The notes under the pieces: model-generated
Told to the model about the DNA's origin: nothing
What the model saw: the letters and a program-made list of their open reading frames with translations, nothing else
Database searches by the model: none
Assembly: GCA_002162765.1 (NCBI GenBank)
Contig: MAAR01000011.1
Location: 224,633 to 288,632 of the forward strand
From: Flavobacteriales bacterium 34_180_T64
GTDB lineage: Bacteria > Bacteroidota > Bacteroidia > Flavobacteriales > Flavobacteriaceae
Direction: 5' to 3'
DNA: 64,000 nt
Part shown: positions 44,850-54,980 of the stretch, piece after piece
Position numbering within the stretch: the first letter of the stretch is position 1
Layout: each line of letters opens with the position of its first letter
Made by a program: the position numbers and the translations under genes

Positions 44850-45596
44850 TTAAGTAAGCATTCCACCATCAACATTTAAGGTCTGTCCAGTAACATAGGC
44901 ACTCATATCACTAGCTAAAAACACACAAGCATTGGCAATATCTTCAGGAGTACCACCACGCTTTAATGGAATCGCATTTCGCCATCCTTTAACCGTTTCC
45001 TCATCAAGTTTTGCTGTCATTTCAGTTTCTATGAAACCAGGAGCAATTACGTTACTTCTAATATTTCGAGATCCCAATTCCAAGGCTACAGATTTTGAAA
45101 ATCCAATAATCCCTGCTTTTGATGCCGCATAATTAGTTTGACCAGCATTTCCTTTTACACCAACAACAGAACTCATATTTATAATAGAGCCTTTGCGTTG
45201 TTTCAACATGGTACGTTGTACCGCTTTAGTCATATTGAAAACAGATTTCAAATTAACTTCAATAACTTTATCGAAATCTTCTTCTCCCATTCGCATTAAA
45301 AGGTTGTCCTTAGTAATTCCAGCGTTATTTACTAAAATATCGATGCTTCCAAATTCTTTCATTACTTCTTCTGCCAAAGATTGAGACTGCTCAAAACTTG
45401 CAGCATTACTTTGGTAGCCTTTCGCTTTTACACCTAAGGCATTCAATTCATTTTCCAATGCATTTGCCGCCTCTACTGAAGAACTATATGTAAACGCCAC
45501 ATTAGCACCATGCTGAGCAAAAACTTCAGCAATTCCCTTTCCGATTCCTCTACTGGCTCCAGTAATAATGGCCGTTTTACCTACTAATAATTTCAT
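44850..45596 (-). CDS. fabG: 3-oxoacyl-[acyl-carrier-protein] reductase
   Basis: A 248-aa classical SDR with high resemblance to FabG. It has TGASRGIG at ~12-19, NNAGITKDNLLMRM near 89, NMSSVVGVKGNAGQTNYAASKAG trimmed around the catalytic Ser, Tyr and Lys, and C-terminal YVTGQTLNVDGGM. It reduces 3-oxoacyl-ACP with NADPH in fatty acid elongation. The NAGxxKDxLxxRM segment favours the housekeeping FabG over other SDRs in the window. Confidence 0.92.
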   Translation of the reverse strand: MKLLVGKTAIITGASRGIGKGIAEVFAQHGANVAFTYSSSVEAANALENELNALGVKAKGYQSNAASFEQSQSLAEEVMKEFGSIDILVNNAGITKDNLLMRMGEEDFDKVIEVNLKSVFNMTKAVQRTMLKQRKGSIINMSSVVGVKGNAGQTNYAASKAGIIGFSKSVALELGSRNIRSNVIAPGFIETEMTAKLDEETVKGWRNAIPLKRGGTPEDIANACVFLASDMSAYVTGQTLNVDGGMLT

Positions 45597-45655
45597 GCGT
45601 ATATTTTGTGATTAGTTGTAGTTCAAATATAACAAATACAAGTTGCATCAAATAA

Positions 45656-45685
45656 AAAAACCTCACAAAATCTTGTGAGGTTTTT
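45656..45685 (-). terminator. Terminator of the M16 peptidase gene
   Basis: AAAAACCTCACAA pairs perfectly with TTGTGAGGTTTTT around AATC. On the minus strand it ends in a T-run. It lies 21 nt past the M16 stop. Confidence 0.8.
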
Positions 45686-45706
45686 AACAATGCTTTTTAA
45701 GATCAA

Positions 45707-48679
45707 TTACATCTTAACATCTTCTGGTTGCTCATAATTAAATAAATAATCAACATCCATCTCTTGTACTTTCCCTAGTTTTCCTAGTGATGTAAAATCA
45801 ATATCTTTTTTATTTCCAATGACCATTACATTATAACTTTCACCACTAATATTAGTGTTAAAGAAATTACGTAGATCTTCCATTGTCATATTTTTAATCG
45901 CACTATACATCGCCTCTCTGTTATCATTATCTATACCTAATTTTTTAAGGCGTTCATAATTCCAAAAAACACTAGATTTAGTTATACGTTGGGCTGCAAT
46001 TTTTTTAAGTGTTGCTTCTTTAGCTGCATTGAATTGCTCTTCTGCTTCAGGCATATTAGTCATTAATTCCATCATAGCTTCAACAGCTTGAGGCATTTTA
46101 TTTGCCTGTGTTCCCATATAGGCCATGACATAATTAGAATTATCCTTTCTAGAAGCATTTGCATAACTCGACCAGGCAGAATATGCTAATGACTTAGATT
46201 CTCTAATTTCTTGAAAAACAATCGAAGATAATCCACCTCCAAAATAAGTATTGAATAAAGTAGATGCTGCCATGTTCTCTGGTTTAAAAGGTTCCCCTTT
46301 TGCTAAGAATAACATTTCAGATTGCACCATATCATAATCAACGAAATACACATTTCCTCCAGTTTCTTTTTCAATATAAACCATTGGTTCAGAATAATCC
46401 TTAAGCTCTGAAGGCACAACATGACTTGTATTTAAAGCTGTTACTGCAGCGTCAACATCTTTTCCATAATAAAAGACACGTTGTTTGTAATTTTTTAAAT
46501 CCTTAACAATATCGACTAAAGTTTGTGGATTGATATCTTTTAATTGGTTGGCTTGCATGATATTTCTTAATCGAGAGTTTTCACCATACTTACCATAATT
46601 CATTAATCCTCCATAAAGAATGTTTCCTTTTTGTGTTTTACCATCTTGTCTTCCTTTTAAAATTTGATCAACATAGCTGTTATAAGCATCCCCATCAGGA
46701 ATTGCGTTATCCCATAGATGCTCAAGTAATTCAAGACCTTTAGGTAAATTTTCTTTTAAACCATTCAATGATATAGAAAGTCTATCTGCTCCACTACGTG
46801 CGTTATATTTGATTCCTAATTTGTAGAATTCTTTTTGAATTTCTTCAGCCGTATACTTATCTGTTCCTAAGTACTGCATGTAACCAAGTGCTATTCCTAG
46901 CATTTTATCATTATCGCTTCCCATATCAAAAATGACATTCAGATTAAATAAATCGTTTAATTCATTTTCAATATATGAGACTTTGATCCCATTTTCCATT
47001 GTTGTTTCTTTAATAGCTTTTTTATAGTCAACAAATTTTGGTTGCAAAGCTTCTGATTCCAGTTTATTGAAATCTTGCATGTATTGCGAGGTTTTATCTC
47101 TATTTAAATTCACAGGAGTAATTCCTGGATTAGCAACTTTAACGATAGAATTATCTTCACCCTTACGTTTATAGGTTAACACATAATTGTCTTTATAGAA
47201 CCTATTTGCAAAATCCATAACATCTTGTTTCGTCACCTTTTTTAAATCATCTAAAAATTTAGCTTTATTAGCCCAATCTTCATGATGAATAAACGCATTG
47301 TAATACATCGACGCTAAAGCAGTACTATTTTCATATTGTTGTGTTTGACTTAATTTTAAATCATTTACAACAGCCTCGATCATCCAATCTTCAAACTCAC
47401 CTTTCTTTAATTTGTCGATTTGTGCTAATAATAAATCTTTAACTTCATCAAGTGTTTGGCCTTCTTTTGGAGATCCATTAAACGAATGGTATCCATAATC
47501 ATTTAAGAACGTTGGAGAGCAGCCAGCATTTTGAACAGCTTGCTTTTGATTTAAGTTCAAATCAATTAAACCAGCATTTCCATTAGCTAAAATCATATCA
47601 GCAACAGTCATTAACTTTTCTTCTTCAGAATTTACACCTTGAGATCTAAATGCAATTGAAACACTTTCAGCCGTAGGGCCGAATACTTCTTTCACAACTG
47701 GAGATGTAATTGGCTCTTCTTTAGGAAGTGTTGGATGAACAACCTCTTTCTTTTCGAGTTTTCCAAAGTTATCATTTACTTTTTTGATAGTAGCATCAAA
47801 ATCTAAATCTCCAACTAAGACCATAGCCATATTATTTGGCACATAATATTTGTCGAAATAGTTATTGATATCTACTAAAGATGGATTTTTTAAGTGATTA
47901 GCTGTTCCAATTGTTTTCTGTTGTCCATAAGGATGATTTGGAAATAATCCATCAAGCATTGCAGCATAACTCTTTCTAAAGTCATTATCTTGACCTCTGT
48001 TGAATTCTTCGAAAACTGCTTCTAATTCTGTGTGAAAAAGACGCAAAACCAATTCGCCAAATCTTTCACTTTCTAGTGACAACCACTTGTCTAATTCGTT
48101 AGCAGGGATTTTGTTTTTATAAATTGTTTCTTCAAACCAAGTATGAGCATTTGTACCTGTAGCTCCAAGAGAACTTGTCATTTTATCATATTCATTAGCC
48201 ACACTTAAATTTGAAGCTTCTAAGGATACTTCATCAATCTTTTTGTATAAGGCTAATTTTTTATCTGGATCTGTTTCATCTCTATGTTGTTCATAAAGAT
48301 CAGATATTTGCTTCAGGTATTCTTTCTCATTTTCCCAATCTACGGTACCAACTTTGCTCGTACCTTTAAACACCATGTGCTCTAAATAATGGGCTAATCC
48401 TGTAGATTCTTTTGGATCATAATTGGATCCTGCCCTTACAGCAATATACGTTTGAATTTTTGGCTCATCACTGTTTTTACTTAGATACACTTTTAGACCA
48501 TTTTCTAATGTGTATAAACGCAATCCCGTTGGATCATTAGTAACTGTTTCATAGCTAAAACCGTTAGCGTCAGTTTGTGCTTCCGCAACGAAAGCCAATT
48601 CCTTATTATCATTAGAGGTTTTGCAACTGTATGCAAAAACCAAAAACGAACATAAGGCCAATACTTTTAAATGTTTCAT
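45707..48679 (-). CDS. M16 family metallopeptidase, lipoprotein
   Basis: A 990-aa double-size M16 (pitrilysin/insulinase) peptidase. The lipoprotein signal is MKHLKVL...FAYSC, with Cys about residue 19. The first half has the inverted zinc motif HxxEH in LAHYLEHMVFKGT and the downstream Glu in ELEAVFEEFNRG. The second half is the inactive partner domain. It would degrade short peptides at the cell envelope. Single gene between two terminators. Confidence 0.9.
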   Translation of the reverse strand: MKHLKVLALCSFLVFAYSCKTSNDNKELAFVAEAQTDANGFSYETVTNDPTGLRLYTLENGLKVYLSKNSDEPKIQTYIAVRAGSNYDPKESTGLAHYLEHMVFKGTSKVGTVDWENEKEYLKQISDLYEQHRDETDPDKKLALYKKIDEVSLEASNLSVANEYDKMTSSLGATGTNAHTWFEETIYKNKIPANELDKWLSLESERFGELVLRLFHTELEAVFEEFNRGQDNDFRKSYAAMLDGLFPNHPYGQQKTIGTANHLKNPSLVDINNYFDKYYVPNNMAMVLVGDLDFDATIKKVNDNFGKLEKKEVVHPTLPKEEPITSPVVKEVFGPTAESVSIAFRSQGVNSEEEKLMTVADMILANGNAGLIDLNLNQKQAVQNAGCSPTFLNDYGYHSFNGSPKEGQTLDEVKDLLLAQIDKLKKGEFEDWMIEAVVNDLKLSQTQQYENSTALASMYYNAFIHHEDWANKAKFLDDLKKVTKQDVMDFANRFYKDNYVLTYKRKGEDNSIVKVANPGITPVNLNRDKTSQYMQDFNKLESEALQPKFVDYKKAIKETTMENGIKVSYIENELNDLFNLNVIFDMGSDNDKMLGIALGYMQYLGTDKYTAEEIQKEFYKLGIKYNARSGADRLSISLNGLKENLPKGLELLEHLWDNAIPDGDAYNSYVDQILKGRQDGKTQKGNILYGGLMNYGKYGENSRLRNIMQANQLKDINPQTLVDIVKDLKNYKQRVFYYGKDVDAAVTALNTSHVVPSELKDYSEPMVYIEKETGGNVYFVDYDMVQSEMLFLAKGEPFKPENMAASTLFNTYFGGGLSSIVFQEIRESKSLAYSAWSSYANASRKDNSNYVMAYMGTQANKMPQAVEAMMELMTNMPEAEEQFNAAKEATLKKIAAQRITKSSVFWNYERLKKLGIDNDNREAMYSAIKNMTMEDLRNFFNTNISGESYNVMVIGNKKDIDFTSLGKLGKVQEMDVDYLFNYEQPEDVKM

Positions 48680-48730
48680 TTGGTAGTTTTATTAGTGTTT
48701 AAATTAATTGATTGATTGATTGAAATGAAA

Positions 48731-48761
48731 ATTCCGTTGACTAAAATACAGCCAACGGAAT
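48731..48761 (-). terminator. Terminator of sucD
   Basis: ATTCCGTTG (48731-48739) and CAACGGAAT (48753-48761) are a perfect 9-bp stem. On the minus strand it is followed by TTTTCATTT. It lies 38 nt past the sucD stop. Confidence 0.7.
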
Positions 48762-48798
48762 GATAACGTAATCCTTTTATAAATATTTTAACAAAAGT

Positions 48799-49671
48799 TT
48801 ATGCTAAAACTTCTGCTACTTTTTTGCCGATTTCAGCAGGAGAATTCACAACATGAATTCCACAGTCTCTCATAATTTGTTTTTTAGCCTGCGCAGTATC
48901 ATCACTTCCTCCTACAATTGCACCAGCATGCCCCATTGTTCTTCCAGCAGGTGCAGTCTCTCCAGCAATAAATCCAACAATCGGTTTTTTACTTCCGCTA
49001 TCTTGATACCATTTTGCAGCATCGGCTTCTAGTTGTCCGCCAATCTCACCTATCATAACAACACAATCTGTTTCTGGGTCATTTATGAGCATTTCAACAG
49101 CTTCTTTAGTTGTTGTTCCAATAATTGGGTCTCCACCAATTCCAATTGCAGTCGTAATTCCTAAACCTTGTTTCACAACTTGGTCTGCAGCTTCATAGGT
49201 TAAGGTACCAGATTTAGATACCACACCAACATTACCTTTCTTAAATACAAAGCCAGGCATGATTCCAACCTTTGCCTCACCAGGAGTAATTACGCCAGGA
49301 CAATTTGGTCCAATTAAACGACACTCTTTATCCTTAATATAATCTGCTGCTTTAATCATATCAGCAACAGGAATTCCTTCAGTGATTGTTATAATTACTT
49401 TTATACCAGCATTTGCAGCTTCCATAATGGCATCAGCAGCGAAAGCTGGTGGCACAAAAATAATAGTTGTATCAGCACCAACTTGCTCAACAGCTTCTTG
49501 TACTGTATTGAAAACTGGTTTATCGAGATGTGTTTGACCACCTTTCCCTGGTGTAACACCTCCAACAACATTGGTTCCATAGTCAATCATTTGGCCAGCG
49601 TGAAAGGTTCCTTCACTACCAGTAAATCCTTGTACTATAATTTTTGAATTTTTATTTACTAAAACACTCAT
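48799..49671 (-). CDS. sucD: Succinate-CoA ligase (ADP-forming) subunit alpha
   Basis: The start is set at ATG 49671 (MSVLVNKNSKIIVQGFTGSE), the usual SucD N-terminus. The frame is open 12 codons further to 49707. The 290-aa product has the CoA-binding Rossmann domain and a GHAGAIVGGSDDTAQAKKQI segment with the phospho-acceptor His. It converts succinyl-CoA to succinate with ATP formation in the TCA cycle, together with SucC, which is not in the window. It lies at the end of the leftward lpx cluster. Confidence 0.95.
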   Translation of the reverse strand: MSVLVNKNSKIIVQGFTGSEGTFHAGQMIDYGTNVVGGVTPGKGGQTHLDKPVFNTVQEAVEQVGADTTIIFVPPAFAADAIMEAANAGIKVIITITEGIPVADMIKAADYIKDKECRLIGPNCPGVITPGEAKVGIMPGFVFKKGNVGVVSKSGTLTYEAADQVVKQGLGITTAIGIGGDPIIGTTTKEAVEMLINDPETDCVVMIGEIGGQLEADAAKWYQDSGSKKPIVGFIAGETAPAGRTMGHAGAIVGGSDDTAQAKKQIMRDCGIHVVNSPAEIGKKVAEVLA

Positions 49672-49741
49672 TTGTTCTATTAATTTAAGTTTTTTAAGAC
49701 CTTGCAAAAGTAAACTTTTAGCAAGAATATATTTTCGTTTT

Positions 49742-50146
49742 TTAGACTTTTATTTCTGAATATGATTTTGTACTTAATGCACCGTCATCGGCCTGCTGAC
49801 TAATTTCATATCCTTTAAAAAGTTTATTATCCTTAATATGCCAGATTGAAGTGAAATGAGCCAAAGCTTGTTCAATATCTGGTGTTTCAATTGGCGTAAC
49901 ATAAATTGTATATCTCGCCGTAACCACATTGTCATCTTCCAAAAGATGGCTCAATCTATATTTAAAAGATAAAAAGGCTTTCTTTACTCCTTCTAACATT
50001 TCATTGATTCCTGAATAATCGAGTTTGGTATACCCATTTGTACTATTCCAATGTAAATCACAATCGTTATGAAACAAATCAATGGCATTTGGCGCATTAG
50101 CCAAATCCATATCATAAAAACTCTTCACTATTTCTTTGGGAGACAT
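49742..50146 (-). CDS. NTF2-like/SnoaL-fold protein
   Basis: A 134-aa single-domain protein of the nuclear transport factor 2 fold: IVKSFYDMDLANAPNAIDLF at the N-terminus and VTARYTIYVTPIETPDIEQA later. The middle FHNDCDLHWNSTNGYTKLDY looks like the pocket-lining part. The family covers isomerases, dehydratases and non-enzymatic binders. It abuts the lpxD-like gene with no gap, so it is part of the lpx operon. Confidence 0.8.
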   Translation of the reverse strand: MSPKEIVKSFYDMDLANAPNAIDLFHNDCDLHWNSTNGYTKLDYSGINEMLEGVKKAFLSFKYRLSHLLEDDNVVTARYTIYVTPIETPDIEQALAHFTSIWHIKDNKLFKGYEISQQADDGALSTKSYSEIKV

Positions 50147-51082
50147 CTATTTGTTTTTTAATTTTTTAAGAATTTCAGGTATTTTTCTAATATATGCCAT
50201 TTCTTTAAATTTTTCTCGTGCTTCAAAAGCTGGAGAGCCAAAATAAGATTTATTTTCTTCTGTGGAATGTCCTAAACCAGATTGCGCAAAAATCTCAGTT
50301 CCTTTGGCAATTGTAATACCACTTTTAACACCAACCTGACCCCATAACGTGACTTCATCTTCAACAACAACACAGCCAGCGATGCCAGTCTGCGAAGCGA
50401 TTAAACACTTTTTACCGATTAATGTATCATGACCAATTTGAATCTGGTTATCCAATTTTGAGCCTTCTCCAATAGTGGTATCGCCAGTAACGCCTCTATC
50501 AATTGTACATAAAGCGCCAATATCAACATGATCTTTTATAACGACTCTACCACCAGATTTAAGCTGATCAAATCCTTCTGGTCTATTTTTATAATAAAAT
50601 GCACTCGCACCTAAAATAGTTCCTGCATGGATTGTAACATTATTTCCAATAATAGTATCATCATAAATGCTAACATTTGAATGTATAATACAATTGTTAC
50701 CTATAACCACATTGTTTCCTATGAAGCAGTTAGGCTGAATAATTGTATTTAGTCCAATTTTCGCGGAAGTAGAAATAGCTACATTAGACGATTGAAACGG
50801 TTTAAAGTGACTCGTTAATATGTTGAAATCTCTAAATGGATCATCAGAAATCAATAAAGCCTTCCCTTCCGGACATACTACTTCTTTATTTATTAATACA
50901 ATAGTAGCAGCAGAATTTAATGCCTTATCATAATATTTTGGATGATCTACAAACACGATGTCTCCAAACTCTACAACATGTATTTCATTCATGCCCAATA
51001 TTGGAAAGTCTTCGTTTCCAATAAATTCACAGTCAATTAAGGCTGCTATTTCTTTTAATCTATATTGGTGAGGAAATTTCAA
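50147..51082 (-). CDS. Second LpxD-like N-acyltransferase
   Basis: A 311-aa left-handed beta-helix acyltransferase. The N-terminal domain (~1-100) resembles LpxD (LKEIAALIDCEFIGNEDFPI). Hexapeptide repeats run from ~105 to 265 (IGNNVVIGNNCIIHSNVSIY, IGEGSKLDNQIQIGHDTLIG). It is shorter and diverged from the lpxD at 53928. The extra copy might acylate a different substrate or be a lipid A variant enzyme. It is read with efp, lpxA and lpxC/fabZ. Confidence 0.85.
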   Translation of the reverse strand: MKFPHQYRLKEIAALIDCEFIGNEDFPILGMNEIHVVEFGDIVFVDHPKYYDKALNSAATIVLINKEVVCPEGKALLISDDPFRDFNILTSHFKPFQSSNVAISTSAKIGLNTIIQPNCFIGNNVVIGNNCIIHSNVSIYDDTIIGNNVTIHAGTILGASAFYYKNRPEGFDQLKSGGRVVIKDHVDIGALCTIDRGVTGDTTIGEGSKLDNQIQIGHDTLIGKKCLIASQTGIAGCVVVEDEVTLWGQVGVKSGITIAKGTEIFAQSGLGHSTEENKSYFGSPAFEAREKFKEMAYIRKIPEILKKLKNK

Positions 51083-51088
51083 GAGAAT

Positions 51089-51655
51089 CTAATCTTTAAT
51101 TCGTTCTTTGTATGTACCCTTTTCGGTTTCAACTTTTATCTTATCACCTTCGTTGATAAATAAAGGGACATTAACACTAGCGCCTGTTTCAACAGTTGCA
51201 GGTTTAGTTGCATTGGTGGCAGTATTTCCTTTAATACCTGGCTCAGTTGCGGTCACTTCTAAAATAACACTTGCAGGCATTTCTACCGAAAGCGGCATAT
51301 CGTCTTCCGTATTAATAATCACAGTAACAACCTCTCCTTCTTTCATTAAATCATGACGATCTAAAGCAGCCTCTAACAGCTGAATTTGAGAATAGTCTTC
51401 GGTATTCATAAAATGAAAAAATTCTCCATCATGATATAGAAACTGGAATTTGTGAGTTTCTACTCTGACATCTTCAATTTTGTGTCCTGCAGAAAACGTA
51501 TTGTCTAATACTTTCCCATTGGTTACACTTTTCATTTTTGTTCTTACAAAGGCTGGACCTTTCCCCGGTTTCACATGTAAAAATTCAATAATTTTATAAA
51601 TATCATTATTGTATTTAATGCATAATCCGTTTCTAATATCTGATGTACTTGCCAT
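51089..51655 (-). CDS. efp: Translation elongation factor P
   Basis: A 188-aa EF-P with three beta-barrel domains. The loop HVKPGKGPAFVRTKMKS carries the Lys that is modified in many bacteria. C-terminal GDKIKVETEKGTYKERIKD is typical. EF-P relieves ribosome stalling at polyproline. It is 4 nt after lpxA, so it is transcribed with lipid A genes. Confidence 0.96.
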   Translation of the reverse strand: MASTSDIRNGLCIKYNNDIYKIIEFLHVKPGKGPAFVRTKMKSVTNGKVLDNTFSAGHKIEDVRVETHKFQFLYHDGEFFHFMNTEDYSQIQLLEAALDRHDLMKEGEVVTVIINTEDDMPLSVEMPASVILEVTATEPGIKGNTATNATKPATVETGASVNVPLFINEGDKIKVETEKGTYKERIKD

Positions 51656-51659
51656 AAAT

Positions 51660-52445
51660 TTAATTTGATTTAAAATATCCTTTCATTATACCTCGATGAG
51701 AATTTTTGATAAATTGAAGTATCTCATCGCGTTCTGGAGTTGCCTCCATTTCAGCTTCAATAATTTCTGAAGCCTGCGTATTATTATAATTTTTCTGGTA
51801 AAGAAAACGATATATATTCTGTATTTCTCTTATTTTTTCAGTTGAAAATCCACGTCTTCTTAATCCAACAGAATTAATACCAACATATGATAATGGCTCA
51901 CGACCAGCTTTTACAAATGGTGGAACATCTTTTCTCACTAATGAACCTCCAGTAACAAAAGCATGATTACCTATTGAACAAAATTGATGCACTGCTGTCA
52001 TTCCTGCTAATACTACAAAGTCTCCGATTGTAATGTGTCCTGCCAAAGTACTGTTGTTAGAGAAAATACAATTATTTCCAACAATACAATCGTGAGCAAT
52101 ATGGCAATACGCCATAATTAAACAATTGTTTCCGATTACAGTTTTCATTTTATCAGTTGTCCCTCTGTTTATCGTAACACACTCTCTAATGGTAACGTTA
52201 TCACCAATTACAGTGAGCGTATCTTCATCCTTATATTTCAAGTCTTGAGGAACAGCAGATATTACAGATCCTGGGAAAATATTACAGTTTTTTCCGATAC
52301 GAGCGCCTTCCATAATTGTTACATTACTTCCAATCCAAGTACCTTCTCCAATCACAACATTATTATAAATAGTTGTGAACGGTTCAATAACAACATTCTT
52401 TGCAATTTTTGCACCAGGATGTACGTAAGCTAAAGGTTGATTCAT
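51660..52445 (-). CDS. lpxA: UDP-N-acetylglucosamine acyltransferase
   Basis: A 261-aa left-handed beta-helix protein with hexapeptide repeats from residue ~8 to 190. AYCHIAHDCIVGNNCIFSNN includes the catalytic His. C-terminal helices (VGLRRRGFSTEKIREIQNIY) form the trimer cap. It catalyses the first acylation of lipid A synthesis. Standard length. Confidence 0.95.
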   Translation of the reverse strand: MNQPLAYVHPGAKIAKNVVIEPFTTIYNNVVIGEGTWIGSNVTIMEGARIGKNCNIFPGSVISAVPQDLKYKDEDTLTVIGDNVTIRECVTINRGTTDKMKTVIGNNCLIMAYCHIAHDCIVGNNCIFSNNSTLAGHITIGDFVVLAGMTAVHQFCSIGNHAFVTGGSLVRKDVPPFVKAGREPLSYVGINSVGLRRRGFSTEKIREIQNIYRFLYQKNYNNTQASEIIEAEMEATPERDEILQFIKNSHRGIMKGYFKSN

Positions 52446-52534
52446 TTTTTTGTTTTTATTTTTTTACAAATGCAAAATATGTACGCTATCAAAACTTTTA
52501 AATTAATTCTAATTGTTTCAAAGCACAATTCATC

Positions 52535-53941
52535 TTATTTTACTTTTGAGATTTGCGCCATTAATTCAGCTTCAGCACATAATTTCCCATTGGCATAGGC
52601 GTAGCCTTGCATATGGCATATCCCTCGTCGTATAGGAGTTATAAGGTCACATTTAAATATTAATGTATCTCCAGGTACAACTTTCTGTTTAAATTTAACT
52701 TTATCAATCTTCATAAAAAACGTAAGGTAGTTTTCTGGATCGGGTACTGTACTTAAAACAAGGATTCCACCAGTTTGCGCCATAGCTTCTACTATTAAAA
52801 CTCCAGGCATTACTGGAGCTCCTGGGAAATGACCTTCAAAAAAAGGTTCATTCATGGTTACGTTTTTCAAACCAATAACGTGAGAATCTGATAATTCAAA
52901 AATCTTGTCAATCAATAAGAATGGTTGTCTATGTGGTAGCATATCCATAATTTGATTCACATCCATTAATGGAGTCTGATTAAGATCTACATTTGGAACG
53001 TTATTGCGTCTTTCGTTTTTAATAATTTTAGACAATTTTTTTGCAAACTGTGTGTTCACAAAGTGTCCAGGTTTATTCGCTATGACTTTTCCTTTTATTT
53101 TTGTTCCAACCAAAGCGAGATCTCCAATTACATCTAGTAGTTTATGTCTTGCTGCCTCATTTGGATGATGTAGCGTTAGGTTGTCCAAAATACCATTAGG
53201 CTTAATTGAAATGTCATCTTTTTTGAAGGCCACTTTTAAGCGTTCCATTGTTTCAGGAGATAGTTCTTTGTCTACATAAACAATAGCGTTATTTAAATCG
53301 CCTCCTTTTATTAATCCATTCTCCAATAGCATTTCTATTTCATGTAAAAAGCTAAATGTTCTTGAATCGGAAATCGCTTCTTTAAAATCGCAGATATGAT
53401 TTAGTGTGGCATTTTGTGTACCTAATACCTTCGTACCAAAATCAACCATCGTTGTAATTTGGTATTCTTTGGCTGGCATCACCAAAATCTCACTTCCAGT
53501 TTCTTCGTCAGCGTATGTTATAACGTCTGAAACAACATATTCTTCTCTAAAACTATTTTGTTCTTCTACACCAGCTTTTTCTAATGCTTCAATAAAAAAT
53601 TTAGAAGAACCGTCCATAATTGGTGGTTCAGAAGCATCAAGTTCGATAAAGGCATTGTCAAAATCCAATCCAACAAGAGCCGCTAAAACGTGTTCTGAGG
53701 TCTGGATTGAAACTCCATTCTTTTCTAAACAGGTACCACGCTGTGTATTTGTAACATAATTTGCATCCGCTTCAATAATAGGACTGCCTTCTAAGTCAAT
53801 CCTTTTAAATGCGAATCCATTATTTACGGGCGCAGGTTTAAAGGTAAGTGTTACATTCTTACCGGTATGCAATCCAACACCTGTCAATGAAACTTCCGTT
53901 TGAATGGTCTTCTGTTTAACGTCTGTTTTAATTATTGCCAT
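52535..53941 (-). CDS. lpxC/fabZ: Bifunctional UDP-3-O-acyl-GlcNAc deacetylase / 3-hydroxyacyl-ACP dehydratase
   Basis: A 468-aa fusion that is usual in Bacteroidetes. Residues ~1-310 are LpxC, with the zinc ligands in [20 protein letters not shown] and [20 protein letters not shown]. Residues ~325-468 are FabZ, with [13 protein letters not shown] and the catalytic His in [20 protein letters not shown]. LpxC commits to lipid A; FabZ serves fatty acid elongation. It overlaps lpxD by 14 nt. Confidence 0.96.
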   Translation of the reverse strand: MAIIKTDVKQKTIQTEVSLTGVGLHTGKNVTLTFKPAPVNNGFAFKRIDLEGSPIIEADANYVTNTQRGTCLEKNGVSIQTSEHVLAALVGLDFDNAFIELDASEPPIMDGSSKFFIEALEKAGVEEQNSFREEYVVSDVITYADEETGSEILVMPAKEYQITTMVDFGTKVLGTQNATLNHICDFKEAISDSRTFSFLHEIEMLLENGLIKGGDLNNAIVYVDKELSPETMERLKVAFKKDDISIKPNGILDNLTLHHPNEAARHKLLDVIGDLALVGTKIKGKVIANKPGHFVNTQFAKKLSKIIKNERRNNVPNVDLNQTPLMDVNQIMDMLPHRQPFLLIDKIFELSDSHVIGLKNVTMNEPFFEGHFPGAPVMPGVLIVEAMAQTGGILVLSTVPDPENYLTFFMKIDKVKFKQKVVPGDTLIFKCDLITPIRRGICHMQGYAYANGKLCAEAELMAQISKVK

Positions 53942-54956
53942 TTACTTTTTTTTCTATTTCGTTTATAGTCTTTACTATCTTTGGTAGATTCTTAAAATAC
54001 ACATAAGACTTATTCCAATCGCCATATGAAAATGATGGAGAGCCTTGTAATATTTCATCATCTTTTACATTTCTTCCAATTCCAGATTGTGCCTGAACTT
54101 TTACATTGTCACCTATTACAATATGCCCAGCGATTCCAACTTGACCGCCAATTTTGCAATTTTCACCAATTTTAGTAGATCCAGCAATTCCCGTCTGAGC
54201 AGCTATTACCGTATTTTTACCAATCTCAACATTGTGTGCTATATGAATTTGGTTATCCAATTTAACACCTTTCCTGATAATTGTAGATCCCATAGTAGCT
54301 CTATCAATTGTAGTGGCAGCACCAACATCAACAAAATCCTCTATGATAACATTTCCAATTTGTGGAATTTTACTGTATTCGCCTTTTTCATCTGGAACAA
54401 AACCAAATCCATCGGCACCTATGATAACTCCAGAATTAATTACACAATGTTTTCCAATGACACAATCTGAATAAACTTTTGCTCCGGAGAACAAAACAGT
54501 ATTGTCTCCTATGGTAACATTATCACCAATATAAGCATTAGGAAATATTTTTACATTTTTTCCAATCACAACATTTTCACCGATATAAGAGAATGCACCT
54601 AAATAAATACTTTCATCAATTTTAGCCGAGTCAGAAATAAAAGCAGGCTGTTCTATGCCACTTTTATTCATTTTAATTTGGTTATAATACTCTAACAATT
54701 TCGAAAATGATTTATAAGCATCTTCAACTTTAATAAGCGTAGTTTCCAAATCATTTTCAGGAATAAACGTCTTATTCACAATTGTGATAGAGGCCTTTGT
54801 TGAGTATATATATTGAGTGTACTTAGGATTTGCCAAAAAAGTTAACGACCCTTTAGTACCTTCTTCTATTTTAGAAAGCGTAGAAACTTCCACGTCAGGA
54901 TTCCCAACGATGTCGCCTTCCAAAATTCCTGCTATTTGTTCTGCTGTAAAGTTCAT
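53928..54956 (-). CDS. lpxD: UDP-3-O-(3-hydroxymyristoyl)glucosamine N-acyltransferase
   Basis: A 342-aa LpxD of normal length. The N-terminal LpxD domain ([20 protein letters not shown] ... [11 protein letters not shown]) is followed by about ten hexapeptide-repeat coils. [20 protein letters not shown] includes the catalytic His. A C-terminal helix follows. It carries out the third step of lipid A synthesis and is the first gene of the lpx block after the HD protein. Confidence 0.95.
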   Translation of the reverse strand: MNFTAEQIAGILEGDIVGNPDVEVSTLSKIEEGTKGSLTFLANPKYTQYIYSTKASITIVNKTFIPENDLETTLIKVEDAYKSFSKLLEYYNQIKMNKSGIEQPAFISDSAKIDESIYLGAFSYIGENVVIGKNVKIFPNAYIGDNVTIGDNTVLFSGAKVYSDCVIGKHCVINSGVIIGADGFGFVPDEKGEYSKIPQIGNVIIEDFVDVGAATTIDRATMGSTIIRKGVKLDNQIHIAHNVEIGKNTVIAAQTGIAGSTKIGENCKIGGQVGIAGHIVIGDNVKVQAQSGIGRNVKDDEILQGSPSFSYGDWNKSYVYFKNLPKIVKTINEIEKKVNGNN

Positions 54957-54980
54957 TCTCGCAAAAATAGAAAAAATGTA

